From an uncultured Draconibacterium sp. (lineage in GTDB: Bacteria > Bacteroidota > Bacteroidia > Bacteroidales > Prolixibacteraceae): a DNA stretch of 64,000 nt. The stretch covers positions 97,772 through 161,771 of the forward strand of contig NZ_CAJXYQ010000009.1 in the NCBI RefSeq assembly GCF_913063105.1, read 5' to 3'. The translations under genes were made by a program, and so were the position numbers. A model generated the notes under the pieces. That model was not told the DNA's origin and searched no databases. It saw nothing but the letters and a program-made list of their open reading frames with translations. Shown here in pieces: positions 44,307-51,711 of the stretch; position 1 is the first letter of the stretch; each line of letters opens with the position of its first letter.

Positions 44307-44396
44307 ATGATGATGAATTTTTCTGAAATAACAATGTGTAAAATGGCCTGTATGATGTGCATGTGCTGTGCCAAACATTTTGAGCAGAAGAATTGA
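44307..44396 (+). CDS. Cys/Met-rich leader peptide (29 aa), predicted attenuator sensor
   Basis: A 29-codon frame opening with three ATG codons and closed by TGA at 44394. Cys is at codons 11, 15, 18, 20 and 21 (44337-44369) and Met at 1-3, 10, 13, 16, 17 and 19, so 13 of 29 residues contain sulfur. The core reads MCKMACMMCMCC. It lies between the operon's -7 box and a terminator hairpin, in front of genes that make sulfide for cysteine. The last codons (44384-44391, GCAGAAGA) are the exact complement of part of the terminator's 5' arm. This is the arrangement of a ribosome-mediated attenuator. Translation is not proven; codon content and position are the evidence. Confidence 0.65.
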   Translation: MMMNFSEITMCKMACMMCMCCAKHFEQKN

Positions 44397-44439
44397 TTAT
44401 GATTTAAAGTAAATAACTTAAATACAATGGCTCTTCTGC
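44384..44439 (+). promoter_or_regulatory. antiterminator pairing segments of the hemA leader
   Basis: GCAGAAGA (44384-44391) is perfectly complementary to TCTTCTGC (44432-44439), the core of the terminator's 5' arm, so the two structures are mutually exclusive. A third segment, TTTTTCTG (44318-44325), can pair with CAGAAGAA (44385-44392; 8 bp with one G-U) and would sequester the antiterminator when the leader is not translated. Confidence 0.55.
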
Positions 44440-44462
44440 ATGTGCAGAGGGGCCTTTTTTTT
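44429..44462 (+). terminator. attenuator terminator abutting hemA
   Basis: Stem arms GGCTCTTCTGCA and TGCAGAGGGGCC pair over up to 12 bp (two G-U; about 11 bp with a 4-nt loop), followed by T8 at 44455-44462. The hemA ATG follows at 44463 without a gap, so the hairpin would also hide the initiation region. An intrinsic terminator between a promoter and its first structural gene indicates conditional read-through. Confidence 0.8.
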
Positions 44463-45338
44463 ATGGTAGAGTTAGTAAAAATAGGTAAAGACAGTTCGTT
44501 GGAGCAGCGTGAACGGTTTCTTGTCGCGGAAGGCATACAGCATGCAGCGGGTGTGTTTTTACATACTTGTAACAGGGTGGAATGCTACCGTGGCCAAGGT
44601 AAAGTTGCCAACGAGGTAGTATTACATTTATTTAGGGTTGTGTCCGGATTAGACTCGGCCATTATTGGCGAAACAGCCATTGTGAACCAGGTAAAAACGG
44701 CCTATCAAAAAGCGGCCTGCACACAAAAACTTGATAAATCGGTGCATAAATTGTTTCAAACAGCTCTGGCGGTTGGCAAGCGGGTCCGACGCGAAACCGG
44801 AATCTCCGAAGGGGCCATGTCGCATAGCCAGGCGGTTGTTGATTTGCTGATAAAGCAAAATACCGATTTTAGCAACTTGCGCATCACTATAATTGGGGTG
44901 AATAAGCTTAACGAGAAAATTATTCAGTTTTTAATTAATAAAGGTGCCACAGCCATATTTATAGGAAACCGCACTTTTGAAAAGGCAAGCCTGCTGGCCG
45001 AAAAGTACCAATCAACCGCCTTGCGTTTTAACAGGCTACCCGATATTCTTAAGCATACTGATGTGCTTGTTTCGGCAACAAGTGCGCCCCATTATATCCT
45101 TAAAAGTGATGCGTTTGCTGCCACTCAGCCAATTACAATTTTTGATTTGGCAGTGCCACGTGATATCGACCCAACAATTGCCGAATTATCGAATGTACAG
45201 TTGTTTAATATCGAAACCATCGAGCAAAGCCTGGAGCACAATTTAAAAGCAAGAAAAAATAAAGTAAGGCTGGCTGAAGAGATTATTCAGCGAGAGCTTG
45301 AGCGCTTTCAAAAACAGATGGCTTATGGCACAAAATAA
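44463..45338 (+). CDS. hemA: compact glutamyl-tRNA reductase
   Basis: A 291-residue protein that would reduce glutamyl-tRNA to glutamate-1-semialdehyde. Family marks are the nucleophile Cys36 in FLHTCNRVECY, LFRVVSGLDSAIIGETAIVNQVKTAY, VHKLFQTALAVGKRVRRETGIS and FDLAVPRDIDP. It is shorter than the usual 410-430 residues: about 14 residues are missing before the active Cys and the C-terminal dimerisation domain is absent. The nucleotide motif is IIGVNKLN (143-150) where GxGxMG is usual. The start at 44463 is chosen because homology begins there; an in-frame ATG at 44427 would put the terminator hairpin inside the gene. It overlaps the next gene by 14 bp. Confidence 0.82.
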   Translation: MVELVKIGKDSSLEQRERFLVAEGIQHAAGVFLHTCNRVECYRGQGKVANEVVLHLFRVVSGLDSAIIGETAIVNQVKTAYQKAACTQKLDKSVHKLFQTALAVGKRVRRETGISEGAMSHSQAVVDLLIKQNTDFSNLRITIIGVNKLNEKIIQFLINKGATAIFIGNRTFEKASLLAEKYQSTALRFNRLPDILKHTDVLVSATSAPHYILKSDAFAATQPITIFDLAVPRDIDPTIAELSNVQLFNIETIEQSLEHNLKARKNKVRLAEEIIQRELERFQKQMAYGTK

Positions 45339-45576
45339 TGGAAAAACAACAGAAAGAAAACGAAGGAGCATTGTAAAAACTATCTCCTGGAGGGCTATCG
45401 GAACTATTGATACCATAATTATATCGTGGATTGTGGTAGGTAACCTGAATTTTGCAGTAACCATTGGTGGGGTTGAGCTTTTTACAAAAATGCTGTTGTA
45501 CTTTTTTCACGAAAGGGCCTGGAACAAAATAAATTTTGGCCGGGTTAAACATACACCTATTGAATACGAAATATAA
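45325..45576 (+). CDS. DUF2061 small membrane protein
   Basis: An 83-residue protein with a basic N-terminus (KTTERKRRSIVKTISWRAIGTIDTIIISWIV) and two hydrophobic segments, then MLLYFFHERAWNKINFGR, which together identify DUF2061. Family members occur beside or fused to sulfate-activation genes in several phyla; that agrees with this sulfite-reduction operon. The function is unknown. The start ATG at 45325 lies inside the end of hemA, implying translational coupling. Confidence 0.85.
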   Translation: MAQNNGKTTERKRRSIVKTISWRAIGTIDTIIISWIVVGNLNFAVTIGGVELFTKMLLYFFHERAWNKINFGRVKHTPIEYEI

Positions 45577-45582
45577 ATAAAT

Positions 45583-46032
45583 ATGGCAAACAAAAACTTT
45601 TTACCCATTGCAATTGATATTGCCAACCAAAAAATACTAATAGTTGGCGGCGGGCAAAGTGCCTTTAACAAATTGCAGATTTTGCACCGACACAATGCCA
45701 AAGTTGAGATTTTGGCAACCGAAGTGTGCGACGAAATAAAAAATAGTGGTGTGAAATACATCGAAAAGCCTTACGATAAGAAATATATAAAAGACTATTT
45801 AATGCTTTATTCGTGCACAAATAACGACGAAGTAGACCGCCAGATTGAGGAAGATTGCCGTGCGGCAAAGGTTTTAGTTAATATTCATGATAAACCAGAA
45901 CGCTGTCAGTTTGTTTCTCCTGCTATCTACCGTACTGGAAATATTTCGGTAGCCGTAAGTTCGAACGGAGAAAATGTGTACGAATCAATTCGGATAAGAA
46001 ATTTAATACAAGATAAGTTGCAACTTAATTAA
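45583..46032 (+). CDS. short precorrin-2 dehydrogenase (CysG N-terminal/Met8-like)
   Basis: A 149-residue protein for the NAD-dependent oxidation of precorrin-2 to sirohydrochlorin and perhaps iron insertion. It begins FLPIAIDIANQKILIVGGGQSAFNK (NAD-binding Gly-rich loop), has SCTNNDEVDRQI, then VNIHDKPERCQFVSPAIYR, in which Asp103 corresponds to the catalytic Asp104 of Salmonella CysG, and VAVSSNGEN. It ends directly after the NAD domain and lacks the helical dimerisation domain of full-length homologues (about 190-220 residues). Chelation may therefore need another protein. It is followed by cysJ after 9 bp. Confidence 0.82.
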   Translation: MANKNFLPIAIDIANQKILIVGGGQSAFNKLQILHRHNAKVEILATEVCDEIKNSGVKYIEKPYDKKYIKDYLMLYSCTNNDEVDRQIEEDCRAAKVLVNIHDKPERCQFVSPAIYRTGNISVAVSSNGENVYESIRIRNLIQDKLQLN

Positions 46033-46041
46033 AACGCAAAA

Positions 46042-47838
46042 ATGAGTTTAAAAACAAATCCATTAAATGATGCACAGCTAAGTGCTTTAGGTCAGTTGGT
46101 GGAAGGATTGACAAAAGATCAGGCCCTTTGGTTAAATGGCTATTTCGAGGGGAGGCTTGCCGCATTCGGAGGGCTGGAAGTTCCGATGGTTGAAAGTGCT
46201 GCCGCAGCTGCCCCGCAAAGTTCAATTAACCTTACAATTTTGTACGGAACTGAAACCGGACATTCGCAGGGGCTAGCCGAAAAATTGGGAGAAAAGGCGT
46301 CTTTTAAAGGTATTAATACCCAGGTATTGAGCTTGTACGATTACAATTACAAAAAGCTGAAAGAAGAAGAAAATGTAGCGGTAATTGTAAGTACGCACGG
46401 TGAAGGAGATCCGCCGGATATGGCCGAAGATTTTTATAAATATGTAACCGGAACAAGAGCGCCGGAGCTTGATGGGGTAAGTTTTTCGGTGCTGGCACTG
46501 GGCGATAAAACCTACAAGCATTTCTGTAAAACAGGCGAAGAAATTGATGAGGCCTTAAAAAGCCGCGGGGCCTATCGGGTGGCACAGTTGGTAAAGTGCG
46601 ATGTGGATTATGAGCAGCCTGCCGAAATGTGGATGAATAACTTTTTGTTGAACCTTACACCAGCAGAAACTGCCGATCCGCTTGCCACAGAGTCGCCTCT
46701 TGTAGAGTCGAACGGAGGCTTTGGAGAAGAATTCTCGAAGGCAAACCCATACATGGCAACGGTTTTAGAAAAGGTGAAAATTACCGGAAGTGATTCAGAC
46801 AAAGAAGTGTACCATGTTGAGTTGTCGCTCGAAGGCTCGGGGCTGGAATACGAACCCGGCGACTCTCTGGGGGTTTTTACTCAAAACCCGGAAGACCTGG
46901 TGGAAGACATCCTTGCTTTTACCGGTTTCGATCCCGAGCAAAAAGTAGATGTTCAGGAAATGGAAATCGGTATACGCGAGGCGCTGTTGCACCACCTGGA
47001 AATAACGCTGTTAACTTTTGATTTGCTTACAAAATACCAGGCGAAAACCCAAAATGCTGAGCTGGCAAAGTTGCTGGCCGACGATAAAGCACTTGATGAA
47101 TACCTCTATGGTCACGATGTGCTCGATTTGCTGGAAGATTTCCCGTTTAACTGGAACGCCAACAAACTGGCAGAGGTGCTTCGGCCAATTCCTCCGCGCT
47201 TGTATTCCATTTCGTCGAGTATGGAAAGTGTTGGTGAAGAGGTGCATGTAACCGTATCAGTAGTGCGCTACGAGCGGAAAAACCGAAAACGAAAAGGAGC
47301 CTGTTCGTCACACCTGGCGGATGGTATTGAAATAGATGAACAAGTACCTGTTTACATCGATAAAAATCCATCGTTTAAACTTCCGGCCAACGGTTCAAAA
47401 ATAATTATGGTTGGCGCCGGAACCGGTGTTGCTCCGTACCGTGCTTTTATGCAGCATCGCGAGAGTTTAGGTATTAAAGGCGAATCGTGGTTGTTTTTTG
47501 GCGACCGTAGGTTTAGCTCCGATTTTCTGTACCAAACCGAATGGCAAAAGCTGTTGAAAAATGAAATCCTAACAAAAATGGATGTGGCTTTTAGTCGCGA
47601 TCAGGATGAAAAAATTTATGTGCAACACAAACTAATGGAACACCAGCAGGAAGTGTTTGAATGGCTTGAAAATGGTGCTCATTTCTATTTGTGTGGCGAT
47701 ATGAAATACATGGCCAAAGATGTGAATAAAACCTTGCTTGAAATTATTCAGGGGCAGGGTGGTGTTACCGAAGAACAAGCTGAGAAATATGTAAAGAACC
47801 TGAAACGGGAGAAACGTTTTCAAACCGATGTTTATTAG
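46042..47838 (+). CDS. cysJ: sulfite reductase flavoprotein alpha-component
   Basis: A 598-residue diflavin reductase that passes electrons from NADPH through FAD and FMN to the hemoprotein subunit. An N-terminal flavodoxin domain (about 68-205) has LYGTETGHSQGLAE, STHGEGDPPDMAEDF and LALGDKTYKHFC. The FAD-binding region has EPGDSLGVF, RLYSISSS and GACSSHLAD. The NADPH domain has MVGAGTGVAPYRAFMQHRE, FFGDRRFSSDFLYQTEW and FYLCGDMKYMAKDVNKTL. Length is normal. It precedes cysI with a 122-bp spacer that contains a hairpin. Confidence 0.94.
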   Translation: MSLKTNPLNDAQLSALGQLVEGLTKDQALWLNGYFEGRLAAFGGLEVPMVESAAAAAPQSSINLTILYGTETGHSQGLAEKLGEKASFKGINTQVLSLYDYNYKKLKEEENVAVIVSTHGEGDPPDMAEDFYKYVTGTRAPELDGVSFSVLALGDKTYKHFCKTGEEIDEALKSRGAYRVAQLVKCDVDYEQPAEMWMNNFLLNLTPAETADPLATESPLVESNGGFGEEFSKANPYMATVLEKVKITGSDSDKEVYHVELSLEGSGLEYEPGDSLGVFTQNPEDLVEDILAFTGFDPEQKVDVQEMEIGIREALLHHLEITLLTFDLLTKYQAKTQNAELAKLLADDKALDEYLYGHDVLDLLEDFPFNWNANKLAEVLRPIPPRLYSISSSMESVGEEVHVTVSVVRYERKNRKRKGACSSHLADGIEIDEQVPVYIDKNPSFKLPANGSKIIMVGAGTGVAPYRAFMQHRESLGIKGESWLFFGDRRFSSDFLYQTEWQKLLKNEILTKMDVAFSRDQDEKIYVQHKLMEHQQEVFEWLENGAHFYLCGDMKYMAKDVNKTLLEIIQGQGGVTEEQAEKYVKNLKREKRFQTDVY

Positions 47839-47904
47839 CGGGATTCGATTGTAGATTTTTTATTCTCGCTGCTCCCGGTGATGTTGATCATCGGTGAAAT
47901 TTAA

Positions 47905-47938
47905 GGGGTGCGTGGCCTACTCAACCACAATACACCCC
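47905..47938 (+). other. intercistronic hairpin between cysJ and cysI
   Basis: GGGGTG pairs with CACCCC, and inside it GTGG with CCAC, giving a 6+4 bp stem with a small internal bulge. No T-run follows, so it is more likely a processing, stability or translation-setting element than a terminator. It is followed by a 20-bp segment repeated at 29871-29890. Confidence 0.5.
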
Positions 47939-47960
47939 GTAACCCAAAAAATTATGAAAT

Positions 47961-49661
47961 ATGAGCGATGCTATTAACTGGCTTGAGCTTTCAGAAGTTG
48001 AAAAGCTGAAGTATGAAAGTAATTACCTGCGCGGAACGCTGGAAAAAAGCCTGGCCGACCCGCTTACCGGGGCCATTGCCGAGGGCGATACACAACTGTC
48101 AAAATTTCATGGAATTTACCAACAGTGGGACCGCGATGTGGATAAGGAGCGGAAACGGCAAAAGTTGGAACCGGCCTTTTCTTTTTTAATTCGTTTGCGC
48201 ATGCCCGGCGGAAAATTTACTCCCAAACAGTGGTTGGCTATGGATGAACTTTCTGAAAAGTATGCCAATCAAACGTTGAAGCTTACAACGCGTCAGACTT
48301 TTCAGTTGCATGGTGTATTAAAAAAGAACCTGAAAGCAACCATCAGCGAAATGAACAGTTATTTGATGGACACCATAGCTGCCTGTGGCGATGTAAACCG
48401 AAATGTAATGAGCCATGCCAATCCGGCGCAGTCGCCTTTGCATGCCGAAATTATAGATGTAGCTAAAAATATCAGCGAACACCTTTTGCCAAAAACGGGT
48501 GCATACCACGAAATTTGGCTCGATAAAAAGCTTGTGGCCAACAGCAAAGAAGAAATTGAGCCGCTTTATGGAAAACGTTACCTGCCCCGTAAGTTTAAAA
48601 TTGGTATTGTTATCCCACCCCACAACGATTGCGATGTATTTTCACAAGATCTTGGGTTTATCGCTATTGTAAACAATGAAAAAATTGTTGGTTACAACGT
48701 AGTGGTTGGCGGTGGGCTGGGCTCCACTTTTGGCATGCCCGAAACTTATCCGCGAACAGGCACAGTAATTGGTTTTTGCACCCCGGAACAAGTGCTTGAT
48801 GTTGCCGAAAAAGTTGTGCTGGTACAACGCGATAACGGCAATCGTAAAAACCGAAAACAAGCCCGTTTAAAATATACGATTGACAGAATGGGGGTTGATG
48901 GTTTTGTTGAAGAGCTGACAGAACGTTTGGGATACGCTTTGCAGCCTCAGCGCCAATACGAGCTTAAAACCACAGGCGATTCGTTTGGGTGGATAAAAGG
49001 CACCGACAAAAAGTGGCATCTTACTTATTTTGTTGAAGGAGGACGTGTAAGCGATACCGGCGAACGAAAGCTAAAAACAGCCTTGCGCGAAATTGCAAAA
49101 ATTGGCGATGGCGACTTCATTCTTACCGGAAACCAAAACCTGATAATTTCAGGAGTTAGTGCAGCCGTTAAAAAGCAAGTTGATGCATTGCTGAAAGAAC
49201 ATGGTGTGTCTGCAGAAGCTATTTCCGGCTTGCGAAAAAATTCGATCGCCTGTGTGGCATTGCCAACTTGTCCGCTGGCCTTTGCCGAGGCCGAACGGTA
49301 TTTGCCAACGCTGGTAAGCAAAATTGAAAAGATACTGGCAGAATATCAGCTGGATAAAGAGGAAATTGTAATTCGGATGACCGGTTGCCCTAATGGGTGT
49401 GGAAGACCTTACCTCGCCGAGATTGGCTTAATTGGGAAATCACCCGGCTATTACAACCTGTACCTTGGCGGCAGTTTTAACGGAACAAAGTTAAACACAC
49501 TGTACCGGCAAACGCTTAATGAAGAGCAAATTTTAAACGAGCTGCAACCCATTATTGCCGATTTTGCTGCAAACCGAAATGGCGGCGAGCATTTTAGCGA
49601 CTTTGTGTTTCGCAAAGAATATGTAAAAGAGCTTACAGAGGGAAAACTTTTCAGGCATTAA
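47961..49661 (+). CDS. cysI: assimilatory sulfite reductase hemoprotein beta-component
   Basis: A 566-residue siroheme/[4Fe-4S] enzyme that reduces sulfite to sulfide in six electrons. The duplicated nitrite/sulfite reductase ferredoxin-like halves are visible. Cluster and siroheme ligands are Cys431 and Cys437 (CVALPTCPLAFAEAE) and Cys476 and Cys480 (TGCPNGCGRPYLAEIGL). Substrate-binding Arg/Lys regions are in LKLTTRQTFQLHGVLKKNL and ACGDVNRNVM. Length matches CysI (570). It works with CysJ upstream and with siroheme made by the rest of the operon. Confidence 0.95.
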   Translation: MSDAINWLELSEVEKLKYESNYLRGTLEKSLADPLTGAIAEGDTQLSKFHGIYQQWDRDVDKERKRQKLEPAFSFLIRLRMPGGKFTPKQWLAMDELSEKYANQTLKLTTRQTFQLHGVLKKNLKATISEMNSYLMDTIAACGDVNRNVMSHANPAQSPLHAEIIDVAKNISEHLLPKTGAYHEIWLDKKLVANSKEEIEPLYGKRYLPRKFKIGIVIPPHNDCDVFSQDLGFIAIVNNEKIVGYNVVVGGGLGSTFGMPETYPRTGTVIGFCTPEQVLDVAEKVVLVQRDNGNRKNRKQARLKYTIDRMGVDGFVEELTERLGYALQPQRQYELKTTGDSFGWIKGTDKKWHLTYFVEGGRVSDTGERKLKTALREIAKIGDGDFILTGNQNLIISGVSAAVKKQVDALLKEHGVSAEAISGLRKNSIACVALPTCPLAFAEAERYLPTLVSKIEKILAEYQLDKEEIVIRMTGCPNGCGRPYLAEIGLIGKSPGYYNLYLGGSFNGTKLNTLYRQTLNEEQILNELQPIIADFAANRNGGEHFSDFVFRKEYVKELTEGKLFRH

Positions 49662-49662
49662 A

Positions 49663-50373
49663 ATGGCAGTTTTTATTGGTAGAACGATTCAGCCCCAGTC
49701 AGAAAAACTTTTGAGGGAACATGGGCTTGAGTTTAAAGCACAGCCTTTAATCGCAACTGATTACTGCTTGCCTGGTGACAGGTTCTTTCAGACCAGGAAA
49801 AAGAAACCGGGCGCCTGGATAATTAGCAGTAAAAATGCGGCTTTGTGGTTGTTGCAGTATTACCAACAGATCGGATTTGCCAAAACCGACACCATCTTCT
49901 GTCTCTCGGAAAATCAGAAGACGTTACTTAAAAAGCTTGGGGTAAAAATACTGGTTTCAGAAAAAAAGAACAGCAAATCGTTGGAAGACCTGGTGAAAAA
50001 AAAATACCGTGAAAATTGCCTTGTTTTTTTAAAGGGAGACCGTGCAGAAGGGTTTCGATACATCCGGCCGTTAGAAATAGTGGTGTACAGAACAACACTT
50101 TTAAAGCCTAAAATTGATAAAACGTATCAGCTCTATTTGTTTTTCAGCCCCAGCGGAATAGAGAGTTTTTCGATTGCCGGCAATAGGCTTGAGCCGCAGG
50201 CGCAAATTATTGCTATTGGCGAAACAACAGCACAAAAAGCACGCTCGGTATTTTCAAACCAAGTAAAAACATGTTTTAATCAAACAGAACAAGAGATGGT
50301 GAAAATGGCCATTTACGAAGCGCAAAAAAACAATTGGATTTATGAAAACAGCACAAAGCAAACAGTTATTTAA
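49663..50373 (+). CDS. hemD: uroporphyrinogen-III synthase
   Basis: A 236-residue protein beginning 1 bp after the cysI stop. HemD sequences are poorly conserved; assignment rests on the two-lobed alpha/beta pattern (WIISSKNAALWLLQYY in lobe one, YLFFSPSGIESFSIAGNR and IIAIGETTAQKARS in lobe two) and on its place in a tetrapyrrole operon that otherwise lacks this step. It would cyclise hydroxymethylbilane with ring-D inversion. The 3' end overlaps hemL by 32 bp. Confidence 0.82.
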   Translation: MAVFIGRTIQPQSEKLLREHGLEFKAQPLIATDYCLPGDRFFQTRKKKPGAWIISSKNAALWLLQYYQQIGFAKTDTIFCLSENQKTLLKKLGVKILVSEKKNSKSLEDLVKKKYRENCLVFLKGDRAEGFRYIRPLEIVVYRTTLLKPKIDKTYQLYLFFSPSGIESFSIAGNRLEPQAQIIAIGETTAQKARSVFSNQVKTCFNQTEQEMVKMAIYEAQKNNWIYENSTKQTVI

Positions 50374-51649
50374 GCGAGCACAACAAAGCATTCCGGGAGG
50401 AGTGAATTCGCCCGTGCGAACTTTTGCCGGGGTAGGAGGTACACCACGTTTTATAAAAAGCGCCAGTGGGAGTTTGTTGCTTGATGCAGATGGAAATGCA
50501 TACATCGATTACCTGGGATCGTGGGGGCCAATGATATTAGGACACGCCTGGCCGGGAGTTGTAAGGGCTGTGCAACAACAGTTGGCGCATTCATCGAGTT
50601 ATGGACTGCTTACCGAAAAAGAAATTGAATTGGCAGAACTGGTGGTGTCGATGGTGCCGGGCATTGAAAAGGTTCGTTTGGTGAATTCGGGCACCGAAGC
50701 CTGTATGACTGCTGTCAGGCTGGCCAGGGCTGCCACCGGACGACAGAAAATTATAAAATTTAACGGTTGTTACCACGGTCATGCCGATACTTTTTTGGTA
50801 AAAGCCGGTAGCGGTGCACTTACCCTTGGGAATCCTTCAAGCCCCGGAGTATCGGTCAATGCGGTACAGAATACCTTAATTGCCGAATTCAATCAGCTAC
50901 CTACGGTGGAAGAAATTATTGCCTGTAACCCCGGCGCGATCGCGGCTATAATTGTTGAGCCGGTAGCTGGTAACATGGGCTGTATTCCTCCCGATGATAA
51001 TTTTTTGCGTGGACTTCGCAAGTTGGCTACAAAAAATGGCATAGTTCTGATTTTTGATGAGGTGATGACCGGTTTTCGACTGGCGCCCGGTGGAGCACAG
51101 GAGGTATTTAACATTCGTGCCGACCTGGTGACTTACGGAAAAATAATTGGCGGAGGATTTCCGGTAGGGGCTATTGCCGGCCCGGAATCAATTATGGACT
51201 TACTGGCACCTGCCGGGCCTGTGTACCAGGCCGGAACCTTGTCGGGTAACCCGGTGGCTACCACCGCCGGAATTGCCATTCTTTCTGAATTAAAAAGCAA
51301 TCACGGAATTTATGCGCAACTCAACCAAAAAAGCGAAATATTGCAAAATGGCTTGCAACAGGTTTTTAACTCATTTGATTTGCCACATCGCATCAATCGG
51401 GTAGGTTCGATGTTAAGTGTGTTTTTTACCAATAAGCAGGTGCATTCTTTCGCTGATGTACAAGAGGCAGATATGGATTTGTTCGCCCGATTTTTTCAGC
51501 AGATGTTAAACCACGGAGTGCATCTGCCACCATCGGGTTACGAAGCCTGGTTTATTGCTGCAACTCATACCGAAAAACTACTGCTGGAAACCATTGCGGC
51601 GGCTAAAAGTAGCTGCCACAGTTTAATGAAGAAACCGGTTGTTCGCTAA
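50342..51649 (+). CDS. hemL: glutamate-1-semialdehyde 2,1-aminomutase
   Basis: A 435-residue PLP enzyme of class-III aminotransferase fold that makes 5-aminolevulinate. Landmarks are SIPGGVNSPVRTFAGVGGTPRFI, DYLGSWGPMILGHAWP, VNSGTEACMTAVRLARAATGR, FNGCYHGHADTFLVKAGSG, LIFDEVMTGFRLAPGGAQ and the PLP lysine in VTYGKIIGGGFPVGA. Length is normal. The start overlaps hemD by 32 bp. It pairs with hemA to supply the precursor. Confidence 0.95.
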   Translation: MKTAQSKQLFKRAQQSIPGGVNSPVRTFAGVGGTPRFIKSASGSLLLDADGNAYIDYLGSWGPMILGHAWPGVVRAVQQQLAHSSSYGLLTEKEIELAELVVSMVPGIEKVRLVNSGTEACMTAVRLARAATGRQKIIKFNGCYHGHADTFLVKAGSGALTLGNPSSPGVSVNAVQNTLIAEFNQLPTVEEIIACNPGAIAAIIVEPVAGNMGCIPPDDNFLRGLRKLATKNGIVLIFDEVMTGFRLAPGGAQEVFNIRADLVTYGKIIGGGFPVGAIAGPESIMDLLAPAGPVYQAGTLSGNPVATTAGIAILSELKSNHGIYAQLNQKSEILQNGLQQVFNSFDLPHRINRVGSMLSVFFTNKQVHSFADVQEADMDLFARFFQQMLNHGVHLPPSGYEAWFIAATHTEKLLLETIAAAKSSCHSLMKKPVVR

Positions 51650-51711
51650 GTGGATAAGTGGTTTGATGGGCACATTTTTAATCGATTACCAAATAATTTA
51701 AACGACTACTC

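Noticed and set aside
44427..44462. Upstream in-frame ATG that would extend HemA by 12 residues
   Set aside because: The added codons are the terminator hairpin itself and the GluTR homology begins at 44463; kept only as an alternative start.
47954..47977. Seven-codon frame containing one Cys just before cysI, as a second sulfur-sensing leader
   Set aside because: Too short, overlaps the cysI start, one Cys codon only, and no terminator between it and cysI.
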